DNA of 64,000 nucleotides. It comes from Nemophila menziesii. Taxonomy: Eukaryota; Streptophyta; Magnoliopsida; Boraginales; Hydrophyllaceae. A model generated the notes under the pieces. That model did not search any database and was not told the origin of the DNA. It saw only the letters and a list, made by a program, of their open reading frames with translations. Both the position numbers and the translations under genes were made by a program. Below are positions 1-10,369 of this stretch, one piece after another (within the stretch, counting starts at the first letter, position 1; each line of letters begins with the position of its first letter). The stretch is taken from NCBI GenBank assembly GCA_029959085.1, contig JARWIR010000001.1, positions 21,319,730-21,383,729 of the forward strand, given 5' to 3'.

Positions 1-507
1 ATAAATCTCAGGGAGAAATATTCAAAAAATCTTACAACTTTCATATTTGTTGATGCCTCTTATATAGCAAATACTAATGAAACAGCTATTGGATGCATTT
101 TCAGTGACTCTCAGGGCCAATTTTTGAAAGGTAAATCATGGAAACTAAAATCAAAATCTCTGGAGGAGGCAGAAGCAATTGGAATTCGTAATGCGATCAA
201 AGAAGCCTCCTATCAACCAAACAATCATTTTGTGCTTTTAAATGATTGCCAATCACTTATGAAGCCGCTTATGGAGTGTCAATCGTTTGCAAATCGTCAT
301 TTACTACATGTCTTTGAAGATATACAAACAATTTCTAGCACCCTAAGCATGGATTTCCACTTTATCCCTCGGAAATCTAACCAAGCCGCAGATTGGATTG
401 CGAAGAGGGTCATCTCAAACAACCTTCCTTGCAATTGGGTGTCTTCACCCCCAGCTTTTCTTGAAAAGCTTATCTTTAGCGACTTTGTTTCATTAGGAAT
501 TGGTTAA
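1..507 (+). CDS. RNase H domain, C-terminal end of an L1-type LINE ORF2 (5' truncated by window edge)
   Basis: The frame is open from base 1 to the stop at 505-507, so the start lies outside the window. The product resembles the plant LINE/RNase H module (RVT_3 type): FVDAS near the start gives the first Asp, LEEAEA the Glu, LNDCQSL the second Asp and SNQAADWIAK the last acidic residue. All four expected catalytic positions are present, so this domain is not visibly broken. In plant L1 elements it sits at the end of ORF2 and degrades the RNA strand of the RNA-DNA hybrid. About 65 bp after the stop comes a 10-A run (573-582), a plausible LINE poly(A) end. Reverse transcriptase and endonuclease would lie upstream, outside the window. 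A stand-alone host RNase H-like protein is possible but less likely given the A-tail. Confidence 0.8.
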   Translation: MNLREKYSKNLTTFIFVDASYIANTNETAIGCIFSDSQGQFLKGKSWKLKSKSLEEAEAIGIRNAIKEASYQPNNHFVLLNDCQSLMKPLMECQSFANRHLLHVFEDIQTISSTLSMDFHFIPRKSNQAADWIAKRVISNNLPCNWVSSPPAFLEKLIFSDFVSLGIG

Positions 508-582
508 TACATTTATCCTATCTTATTGTAACCTACAATTATTTATTTTAATTTAAATTCAGTTTTAACGTCAAAAAAAAAA
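508..582 (+). other. 3' UTR and A-tail of the LINE at the window start
   Basis: A short AT-rich trailer follows the RNase H stop codon and ends in a run of A at 573-582. I take this as the 3' end of the LINE. No target-site duplication can be tested because the 5' end is off the window. Confidence 0.5.
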
Positions 583-958
583 TATAATGAGCTCCCATGT
601 CCAAAGAAAAAAAAGTGTAAATTCATTCTAATTATTGATTTATAATAAACCTGATCAAAAAAAAAATGTAGGTAAAGTTTAAGAGTAATACATATTAAAA
701 AGATACAGAAAAAAGTATTTTGAAGTCTTAATATCTTTTTATTAAAGGTAAATTGAAGAAAATAGAAATTTACCATTTTTTCGATGGAACATTGTTTGAG
801 ATATATTTTTAATTAAAAAATAATAAATATAGTTATTTTTTTATATAAAAATAGAAAATGTATAAATATTTGCATTAATATCTGAATGTATTTTTTTTAC
901 TTTTAATAATATAATTTGGATATTACCTATCAGGGTGTGAAAAAATTATCATATACAT
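583..958. other. AT-rich stretch without recognisable genes
   Basis: The sequence is A/T-rich with short homopolymer runs. The one ORF here (543-776, minus) is low-complexity Phe/Leu/Lys and matches nothing I recognise. No RNA gene or repeat end is visible until the hAT-like end near 959. Confidence 0.6.
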
Positions 959-1642
959 TAGGGGTGTTCAAATCGATCTGAAAACCCGATCACCCGCCCA
1001 AACTGACCCAAACCGACCCAAAAAAACCTATACGCGTTCAACCGCTGTTAAATAATATAATTACTAAGTGCAATAGAAGAAATCGATAAACACAAGACAC
1101 TAAAATATGTGTTTAGTTTTTAAGACTATAAAACAATTAATTATAATTAAACTAAGCTCAAAATAAAGACATCGCAATAAAATACTTGTCGGAGAGTATG
1201 TTGCAGATAATACTGTGGTTGTGTAGGTAAATAGCCGGAGAAATTCGACTAGCTGGCTAATAATATCCTAATCCTTCATTTCAATAAAGTTATCGGCCAA
1301 GTTCTCGTTGTTGAGGCTCGTTACAATTTCCTTGTACTCCAAAGCACGTTCTAACATCAAGTGTGTCGAATTCCATCTTGTAGGACACACTAATCGTAAT
1401 CTCTTATACGGTAACCCTGCCGCCCTACATTTCTGTTTAAAGGACCCCATTAATGCATGAGTGTTTCTAATACTCTTGGATGCTTTCTTAATCTTCGTAA
1501 CTATATTAGGTCTTAAAATCCTTTGACCGCCCTGTATGTTATAATGCACACCAACACCCGCTATACCATCGCTTACTATTAAATTAATGATAAGACAGTT
1601 ACACCGCATATGATATGGCTTGAGTAAGGGGACTCTGCCCAA
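959..1642 (-). mobile_element. hAT-superfamily transposon remnant
   Basis: The left end TAGGGGTGTTCAAATCGA at 959, followed by repeated GACCCAAACCGACCC-like motifs, is typical of terminal and subterminal sequence of plant hAT elements. The minus strand at 1268-1642 encodes a piece of hAT transposase. The matching right terminal repeat and an 8-bp target duplication are not visible, so the element is truncated. An Athila-type LTR fragment directly abuts and overlaps the transposase fragment at about 1621. Confidence 0.6.
1268..1642 (-). pseudogene. hAT transposase fragment (RICESLEEPER/Ac-like)
   Basis: The 124-residue open frame resembles the middle of plant hAT transposases of the zinc-finger BED/RICESLEEPER class. 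It has a degraded form of the segment C-x-x-x-x-INLIVSDG near residue 15 and, around residues 87-98, the strongly conserved VCPTRWNSTHLMLERAL (usual form DVPTRWNSTYLML). A full protein is usually 600-700 residues, so the BED finger, most of the DDE core and the C-terminal dimerisation region are missing. Its first residues run into LTR-derived sequence, so the apparent start is an artefact. It cannot encode an active transposase. Confidence 0.75.
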
Positions 1643-1886
1643 TGATCGGTGGTTAAATCAAATCCTATTGACTATCTAGTTAGGCAAGCCAGTCAGGATC
1701 ACTACCGCGTACTAGGTGATTACGCGCAAAGGCTCTAAAAATAGCAAAACACCTAAAACTAGAGAAGAAAGTGTAAAACATAAATAAATGAGAAAAAATC
1801 TCGTAACTAAGCACTAAATACTCCTAAAATGATGTCTCGTGACTAGATTATTTTATCACATAAATGGAGAAATCACGATTTCGATC
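1621..1886 (-). repeat. Internally deleted fragment of an Athila-type LTR
   Basis: The part starting AAGGGGACTCTGCCCAATGA at about 1625 closely matches the LTRs at about 19500 and 33995. It then jumps at about 1722 to a part found near the LTR end at about 34890 (GCGCAAA...CTCTAAAAATAGC). It ends with AAATGGAGAAATCA, a mutated form of the family terminus GGGAGACATCA. It is an old, rearranged LTR scrap. Orientation is inferred from the other copies. Confidence 0.7.
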
Positions 1887-2741
1887 CCATCTGTACCAAC
1901 AATATCCGATCTGAGAAAGTGATATTCTTTTATTTCATTAATCTATCTTTAATAAAAATGAAATTAAATTTTAAAAAAATCTTCTTTATTTCTTTTAATA
2001 TGCATAATTAATTTATATTTTTGTTAAATTTTACCTATAGTTTTTTTCTATCAATTTTTTATAAATCAGTGACTCGAATGAATTTATATTTGGTGATATG
2101 ATTTTTTTTATTATTGAAGTAAGTAAGTGTCGAAAAAAAAAAGAACAAAGTAAATCATGAAATAAAAAAAAAGCAAGGCAAAACAACTCCCTCTCCTCTC
2201 TCATGTATAAAAAGTATTATTTAATACTAAAACTATGACCCTACGTGTGGTCATAGTTTACCCAAGAATTTCCCCCATTGAGGATGCCACCAGTCGGGCT
2301 CAGATACTATTCAGGGATAAAGCTACCTTAGGTTATAAGGGTAACTCTAACAAATATCTAAATAAAATGTCAAAATTGAGAGTTAAATAGGATATTTTTT
2401 CAAATAGCAATTTTAAAAACAGTTTTACTCCAACAACTTTTTAATTTCAATTTTTCAATTTTATTTTAAATTTATTTTAATAATTTTTCTATTTTAAATA
2501 ATTTATAATCATTATATCTTTTTATATATATGTTTATTTACTAATTTATACACAAATATTTGAAATTAAAATTAATATATATATTTTTTTTTAATAAATA
2601 TCAATAAAAACAATTAAATATAGTTATTATTTATCGTAATATTTTTTATAATAATATGTCTATTGTTTATTTATATATGAGAATCTTAAAAGTATAATTC
2701 AAATTTTATCCAAAAACTATAATCGAAGTAATTTTCAAATA
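1887..2741. other. AT-rich DNA without genes; one perfect 11-bp-arm stem-loop
   Basis: This is A/T-rich sequence with no supported ORF. A perfect inverted repeat AAACTATGACC / GGTCATAGTTT (2230-2240 and 2249-2259, 8-nt loop) stands out. I see nothing else here. Confidence 0.6.
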
Positions 2742-3192
2742 GGAATATGTGTAATTATTTAGATCACTTAAAAAAGACACCAAGTCAATGAGAGTCAATA
2801 CACTAAAAAAAATCCTCTCTACCCATTCATCCACTAAATTTTATTTTACCTTTTCTTTTTCATCCATACACCTCTTTTTAGCTTTTTTTCATATTTTTTG
2901 CTTCTTTTTTCAGATTTGGTGTTAATTTCAGGAATTTCCTGGTATCTAACAACTTTTCTTTTTCACAAATTTACACACCTCCACTCGATCTCTTTCCTTC
3001 ATACACACACCTCATTCATCACCGCTTCCTTTTCACTCTCACAACTTCTTTTCATTTTCTTTTTTCTTTTTCACCGCTGAGTTGCTCTCTCAAAATGACA
3101 AAAATGTTGAATTTATCAAAGATAAACAAAGTTACTTCTGGATTTACTAACAGCCAAAATCGAAGATAAAATACAGAGATATTACAAAAGAA

Positions 3193-4303
3193 ATGATGTC
3201 GCCGAGCTTAGAGTTACTGGGTACACCAGAATCGTTTAAAGGCGATGAAGAAGTGAACAAGGATAGTCACACAAAGAGTGATTCGAAGAGTAATGATGAA
3301 GAAAATCAACTTACTATTTGGGTTGAGGTTGAATCAAAAGGAGATTCCAATGGAGTACCATGGTCGAACTTATTTGATGGCTGCGCAAGTCAAACTATGA
3401 AACTCGAACATCATGTACCTGTCAGAATCGAAGGAAAAATGTAATTAAACCACCTAAGGATGTGCTCGATGAAGGTTCTGATCAGTGGATCAATTGCCTA
3501 ATTGGTCAATTTATAGATTCTCCTTCTTCGTTCTTTGCGATAGCAAATTGTGTACGTTATCAATGGAGTAAGTTAAGTAAGGTTGAAATTAAATCTAATT
3601 TGAAAGGTAGTGTGGTCTTCAAGTTCGAGAATCAGCAGAGTTACAGTAAAGCGCTTGAATAGTTGTGGCACATAAATGGTAAACCTCTGCTTCTCAGGCC
3701 ATGGAAGGCAGGTATGCAGTTTGATAAGATTGATGTATCAAGAATTCCGATTTGGGTTAAATTGATAAATGTCCCAATGAATCTTTGGACTTAGAGAGAG
3801 TTAGGGTATGTTGCTAGCGGTGTAGGAATTCCTATACAAATGGATACTATTACTGAATAAAAAACCAGATTGGGTTATGCTCGAGTCTGTGTTGAAGTAG
3901 ATATAAAAGAAGAATTGCCAGAAAATATATATGTTGATATAGGATTAGAGGAGTTACAAGTGGTTAAGGTGGAGTATGAATGGAAACCGATAGTATGTAA
4001 GAAATGCAGTAGGTTGGGTCATGTTGAGAGTAAATGTAGAAATATTACTATAGTTTGGGTACCTAAAACAACAACTGAACCTGTAAAAAAAGTGGACAAG
4101 GGAATAAAGGTAGTTGAAGAATGGAGTATAGTCTACTAGCAATAAGAAAAGTGAGTATAGACAAGGGGGAAACAAGTTCTATAGTTACAACAAACAAATA
4201 TGATAATCTGCGGAACACGGAAGGGAAAGAGATTGATCAAGATGTTATACTATTTATCAATCATAATGGGGGTGATGAAATAATTAGACCTCCCAATATA
4301 TGA
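3193..4303 (+). pseudogene. LINE-1 ORF1: DUF4283 / CCHC zinc-knuckle RNA-binding protein, broken
   Basis: Plant L1 ORF1 proteins bind the element RNA. An acidic N-terminus starting at the ATG at 3193 is followed, after a frameshift near 3440, by a DUF4283-like domain (about 3460-3860; DQWINCLIGQF and later IPIWVKLINVPMNLW). A zinc knuckle CKKCSRLGHVESKC (CX2CX4HX4C) lies at about 3996-4037, and the tail VTTNKYDNLRNTEGKE is typical of the end of ORF1. In-frame stops occur at 3659-3661, about 3792-3794 and about 3858-3860, and another frameshift lies near 4120. The last frame ends at 4303, overlapping the ORF2 start by four bases (ATGA). Confidence 0.8.
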
Positions 4304-7300
4304 ATATAGCAGTCTGGAATGTAAGAGGTTTTAATAATCTCCTAAGACAATTAGATGTGAAGGAGTTTATAGTTAGTAATAATGTGAGGGTAATTGGACT
4401 TTTGGAAACAAAAGTTAAGTTAAACAATTATTCCCCTATAATAAGTGCGCATTTCTCTCATCTAGAAATGCTGTACAATTATAATAAAGATGAAAATGGT
4501 AGGATTTGCATATTATGGGACAAGAAATTTGCAGATGTTAGTCTTTTTTATCAAACATCTCAAGCTATGCTTATTGAATTAAAAGTAAATGACAGTAATG
4601 AGATATTTTACATAGTAATGGTGTATTCTAGTAATGATGTTGGAAATAGAAGAAAGCTATGGAAGGACATGGTATTGTGGAGTAATAAGTATGAGAAAGA
4701 AAAGCTTTGCATCATGCGGGATTTTAATGAAATACTTAGTATTAAAGATAGACTAAATTGTACTGTTCTTGATAAAGGAGCATTGGATTTTATAGATTGT
4801 GTTGATGATGCTAACTTATATGAACAAAATTATGGAGGGCAGTTCTATACTTGGACTAATAAGAATAGAAGTGATCAAATTCGCGCAAGCAAAATCGATA
4901 GGGTATTTATTAATACCAAGTGGTTAGATATGATAGCTTCTAGTGTTATTATACATCCACCATCAACATCAGACAATTTCACTATTAAAATGTATATAGG
5001 AGGGGCTAAAAAGTTTTATCCAACTCAATTCAAATTCTTCAATGTTTGGGCTACACATGAGAATTTTGTCGAAACTGTCAAAAAGGCCTGGGGTATAGAA
5101 GTTGAAGGAAATGAAATGTTTAAGTTATTATGCGTCAAAAAAACACAAAAAATTCTCTTAAGAAGTTCAATAACACATACTTTAGAAGAAACTCAAATGA
5201 AATCGAATTAATTAAAGTACATCTCAATACAGTTCAAATGAAAATCATGAACGGGATAATTGATCCTTGTATTCTTAATGAGGAGAAGATTCTTAGTCAA
5301 GAATTAGAGAAAGCCATGATTGCGCAACACAATATTCTTTGACATAAGGCTAAGTGCATATTAAACAATGATATGAACTGTAACTCAACATATTTTTATA
5401 AAGTAATCAAGGGTAGAGTTGCAAAAAATAACATCTCTATTCTTATCAATGACACATGTGATACAATTACTAAACCCAATCTTATTAAAGAAGAATTTGT
5501 GAAGTTTTATAAGCAGCTCTTGGGTACTAAAGATGAACACGAAGAAATGTGTTCAAGTTATATTATCAAGAATGTAACAGGCTCGCAATTAAACGATGAT
5601 AAAAAAGCTGCTCTTATTGGACCTGTAACTGATACAGAAATTAAAGAGGCTTTGTTTTCCATTAATTAAAATAAAAGTCCTGGCCCAGATGGACTTAATT
5701 CAGCTTTTTACAAACAATCTTGGAGTATAGTTGGTGAAGATTTCACAAATGCAATCAAACAATGCCTGATTAATGGTAAATTACTCACTCAACTAAACGC
5801 TACAACTATAGTTTAAATCCAAAGGAGAAGAAGCCTTCTAGCGTGAAGAAGACCAATTTCATGCATCAACACAACTTATAAAACAATCTCAAGAGTCATC
5901 TGTACAAGGTTAAAAAAGGTACTTAGCTCAATCATTTCTCTAAATCAAGCTGCGTATGTTGGTAATAGATATATAAGCGATAATATCTTGGTTGCATAAG
6001 AGATTGTACTAGGGTATGATAAAAAAAGCTCAGACCCTAAGTGCACTATAAACCTTGATTTACAAAAAGCGTATGACCGTGTTAATTGGATTTTCTTCAT
6101 GAACACTTTAGAAGCTTTTAATTTTCCTAAGGAATTTATAGAGTGGATTAAAACGTGTCTGTTCTCCGACATACTCTGTGTGTATTAATGGCGAGGCGTG
6201 TGGATACTTTAAGGGAAAGAGAGGGTTGAGACAGGGAGATCCTCTCTCTCCCTATCCTTTCGCAATATGTATGGAGGTATTTACGGGTTTATTTAATCAT
6301 ATGGCAAGGAAAGACAGTTTTGAATATCATCATAGGTGTGAGGAAATGAAGATTAATCATATTATATTCACCGATGATTTGTTGATTTTTCTTAAAGCTA
6401 ATATCAAGTCAGCAAATAAAGTCAAGAATGGTCTGAATTTATTTACGAGAATGTCTGGATTAAGTATAAACTATCAAAAAGGTGAATTATACTTTGGAGG
6501 TACAAAGCAGAGTATTCAGGTAATGATTTCTGAGCTTCTTAATATTAAAATTGGACACTTACATGTAAGATATCTAGGCGTGCCTCTTGATTCTCGTAAA
6601 CTTAGTGCTAAGGAAGGAAACAAATTGATTGATAAAATTTATAGTAGCATCAATCAATGGAGCTCTAAACTTCTATCATATGCTGGAAGGGTTGAATTAA
6701 TTAAATGTGTACTTATAAGCAAAATCTTGTTCTGGTGTCGCGTTTTTCTTCTTCCAAAACAGGTGATTTATAAACTAAATCAAATGATGAATAGTTTTTT
6801 TATGGAAAGGTAATTCTGAGGGTGCACAGGGAGCAAAAATTTCCTGGGATAAAGTTTACGCAAATAAACAAAATGGAGGTTTGGGAATTCCTAAAATAGA
6901 GAATTTGAATCTAGTTTGTTTATTATTCACTTTCTGGAGGATGTATGCTCAGGAAAGGAACTTATGGAGCAAATAGGTTAAATGTAACATTGTTAAAGAT
7001 AGGTGTATATGGAGTTTAGAGGAAAAACAATCTCAATCTTGGATTTGGAGAAAATTAATGAAAGTAAGGAAGATTGCCTATAAGTTTATATATCATAAAG
7101 TCAACAATGGTAAAGATACTTTTATTATATGGGATAGATGGATTGAAGGGTCTAGTGTGCAAGAAATGCTTGGTATTGAGTTAGAAAATAATAATATAAA
7201 CAGTAATAAAACTGGTGATGCTTGTTATGGGAGAAATAGGTAGAGGTTGCCACCTTGTATTGGGAAAATTCTTCTCAAACTGAACGAATATGAATTAAAT

Positions 7301-7902
7301 GGAAGGAGTGATATTAAGGTGTAGAGTGAGAATAATAAAATGAGTTATTCCTTCAAAAAAACTCTTGCGCAAATTACCTCAGATGAAAATGCAGATAAAG
7401 TGTATTGGTACAAATTCATATGGGCTAAACCTAATATTCCAAGGTGCGCTTTCATTGCGTGGCTTGCTATACAAGACAGACTAAGTACAAAAAAGAGAAT
7501 GATTGAATGGGGAGGTACAATTAATCCTTTGTGTTGTTTTTGCAAAGCTGCTACTGAAGAGTGTACTCACCTATTTTTGGGTGTTCTTTTACGAGACGAA
7601 TATTGAGGAAAATCCTCAGTAAATGCAATATCAATACATTACCAGGAGATTTCAATGAATTAGTTAATGAAATTTTAAATACAGGGTGCAAGATGCGAAT
7701 AATGATATCTAGTAATATGTGTACTTCTTATATATACTCTATTTGGTGGTATAGAAATGAGAAAGAGCATGGAAGTTCGGGTTTAAATGAAGAACAAATA
7801 TTCATTAAAGTGCTCAATATGGTGAGAATGAAGATACAAAGATGGAAGTTTAAAAAGAGAGCTGCAGGAGAGATTATTGATAAATTAGATGTATTGATGT
7901 AA
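4300..7902 (+). pseudogene. LINE-1 ORF2: endonuclease - reverse transcriptase - zf-RVT, broken
   Basis: The protein would nick target DNA and copy the element RNA onto it. The apurinic-like endonuclease starts at 4300 with WNVRG and LLETK and runs to about 5000. The usual GDFN is RDFN and the usual SDHS is SDNF, so the nuclease is probably dead as well as interrupted. A linker (5130-5669) follows in other frames. Reverse transcriptase covers about 5680-6810: SPGPDGL, LDLQKAYDRVNW, GLRQGDPLSPYPFAI and the catalytic box FTDDLLIF (usual FADDLLIF). A zf-RVT module is at about 7340-7606 (CAFIAWLAIQDRLSTKKRM, then paired Cys and His). Stops at 5340-5342, 5667-5669 and about 5814 and several frameshifts break it. 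Confidence 0.85.
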
Positions 7903-8325
7903 TTTCTTGTATTGGATTTATGTTTTAATTTCTATTTAGTAGCCTTTTTGTAATGTTGGGCCAACTTATGTAATAGTTTAGTTATTGGGCCAATTTCTTT
8001 TAAGGTATTATTTCCCTTGTTGGGTTTAATGCTTAAAAGTGGTCAAAAGGTTTAAGGTGTGTAAAGACAATGGGTTGTTGATTTTCATTATAATAAAATT
8101 TAATTTGGTGATAAAAAAAAGGTAATATTCAAATAAAAAAATAAATTAACAATATAAGTAGATTAATTATGACGTTTTATGGAAAATATGTGTTAAATTA
8201 ATAAAATATATTGTCGGAAATAAGTTGTTTTAGTTAATGAAAATAATATAACATATAAAAAAAATTAAATTCGGGATGAGATTGGGTTAGACACATGTAG
8301 CTAACATTTCTTAAGAATCGGGTTC

Positions 8326-10093
8326 TGGTGGGTCCTGGTGTGTTATTAAATTAAGTACGAAAGTAAAGGAACCACAATTACCGCAAGTGTACGGTTGTCC
8401 AAGTAATATTCGATAAATCGAGTTCGTTCTCAGGGACGGATTAGGTTCAACTCCAGTATTAATCAGATAGCAAGAATAATTGTTTAACAGAAAAGTAAAG
8501 AAGAAATTTTTGTTTGGTTTTTCTAATAACTAAATACGCAAATAAATAAAGACTAAATTGAAATAAATAAAAGAAAATAAAAGACTGACTTCAGATAAGA
8601 GAGATACTTGAGTCTCGCAAGGAATCCACCTAATCAATTTAACCTATGCTTTGTTTAAGGGTAGAATTGGTATTAGTATATTAGTTGGGAATCTAATATC
8701 TCCTAGCCCCCGTCAGGGTGGACCTAGAAGCTATCCTACGGTATTACAAACCCTGTCAGGGTGAATATAAGCTACTTTCAGATGAATAATATTTTACCTC
8801 TTTGGCTATGTAAAATATATGACTTTCGTCCATTACACGGGTATTACCTAAGTCTGTATTCAAACCCCCCGTCAAGGTGATCCATACGCCACTATATGGA
8901 ATAGCCTAAATACTAAAATCTATTTCTAGTTGTACGGAAAAGAAATAGTGATTAAGAACAAAGTAATATCCAATATCTAAGACTCAATTCAAATTAAATC
9001 ATAACAATCCCAAATTCAAAACATAAATTAAATTAACTAGGGTTCATCCCTTTATTGCGATTCTCAAGTATATAAAAGTTTAGCTCATGGTAATATTAAA
9101 GACTGAAATTAAATAGAAAGACATCATATTTAATTACAGAAAAGAAATATATAACCTAAGGATTAGATGACTGTTGATGGAAGAACAGGATTCCTCCAGC
9201 ACTAGCTTCTCCTTTGTCTTCTTGCTCTGAAGTGGTTGACTCTCTCTCTAAAGATGTATGAATTGAGTAAAATATGAGAGGTACTGAATAATGAGGTCTA
9301 AGAGGTGTATTTATAGGTGTTAGAAACCCCTAGGTCGAATTTATTTGGAGTGGAAGACAAGTCAAGGACTCTTTAATTCGTCACCCTAAAATCTAGGAAA
9401 GGTAAGATTTTGCTGCTGATTTGATTTGGTCATATCTTTTTCAATACTTATCCGTTTGAGAAGTTCCAATATATGAAACTGCTTGTCTTGGAAAGATCTT
9501 TCTATTGGTGCAAACCATTCGTCCAGAATCCATGCCAATCTTTAGTTATAATGTAATCTTTAAAACGTGGCTGGAATTTCAGATTCACAAGGCAGCTTTA
9601 TCTTTTCCTTCTTTGAATAAATCTTTCCTAAATCTTCTTATTTCCATGTAAATCTTATTTCATTTCATCTTTATCTTGACTTGGTCACCAAGTAATTACC
9701 ATTTATCTTTTAAAGCTTCACATTAAATAAATAATTAAACCGCATATGCTTAAAAAGAATAAATCAATAAATCAAGAAAACGAAATAGGAAAGTGCACTC
9801 TAAAAATAGAAAATCGAGTAAAAATCATTTCCTTAACACTCTAAAATACACTAAGACTTTATTCTCACTTCTTCTCCTTGGATTGGTCTTTCATGAAATT
9901 CAAGAACCAATTAACTTTGCATTAAAAACAATCAAATTTACGCGCAAAAGCTCAGATTATGCAAATAGTTAATTTCCAAGGGGAGAAAGTGCAGTATGAT
10001 CAAATAAGCCTAAAAGTCTATCAAATAAATCATTTATTCACCTAAAAGGATGTCTCCAAAGGGCTAATAGTTAGAACAAATAGGGAGACATCA
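8326..10093 (-). mobile_element. Solo LTR of an Athila-like gypsy element
   Basis: A perfect 5-bp target duplication GGTTC (8321-8325 and 10094-10098) brackets a 1768-bp sequence that begins TGG and ends GGGAGACATCA, the family terminus shared with the LTRs ending at 20651, 22156, 28339 and 35051. Internal text such as the CCCCGTCAGGGTG repeats and multiple AAATAAATAA tracts fits the other LTRs. No internal region accompanies it, so it is a product of LTR-LTR recombination. Strand is inferred from the other family members. Confidence 0.85.
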
Positions 10094-10369
10094 GGTTCCC
10101 TATTATGGCTTTAGCCACAATTAGAAACCTGTTGGAGCTGATTTTTTTCATTGTTCAACCCCCAATTGTAGTTTTTTGCTATAATTGGGATCCTATTGGA
10201 CTCAGCCTAACTCCAAGAGAATCTTAATTTTAGCTTTTAGTTTTTTTTGGACTTTGAAAGGTGTCTAAGCACCAAAGGAAATAAAAATAAATTAAACCAA
10301 AAACCAAAAGACCAGAAAAGAATTATCTTATTATTGATCTGCAAAAGTTCTTAGCAAACCCGAACAGAG

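Larger units (their letters stand above)
2742..8121 (+). mobile_element. LINE-1: near-full-length, decayed L1-type retrotransposon
   Basis: The order is 5' UTR, ORF1 (DUF4283 plus zinc knuckle), ORF2 (endonuclease, reverse transcriptase, zf-RVT), 3' UTR and an A-run at 8112-8120. Imperfect flanking direct repeats, GTAATTTTCAAATA (2728-2741) and GTAATATTCAAATA (8122-8135), differ at one position and are a plausible target-site duplication; they set the proposed ends. Many stops and frameshifts show the copy is old and inactive. No RNase H domain follows the zf-RVT, unlike the two other LINE copies in this window. Confidence 0.75.

Noticed and set aside
1268..1642. Possible domesticated hAT-derived host gene
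   Set aside because: Only a fragment with no start, fused to LTR sequence; no sign of preserved domains beyond one motif.
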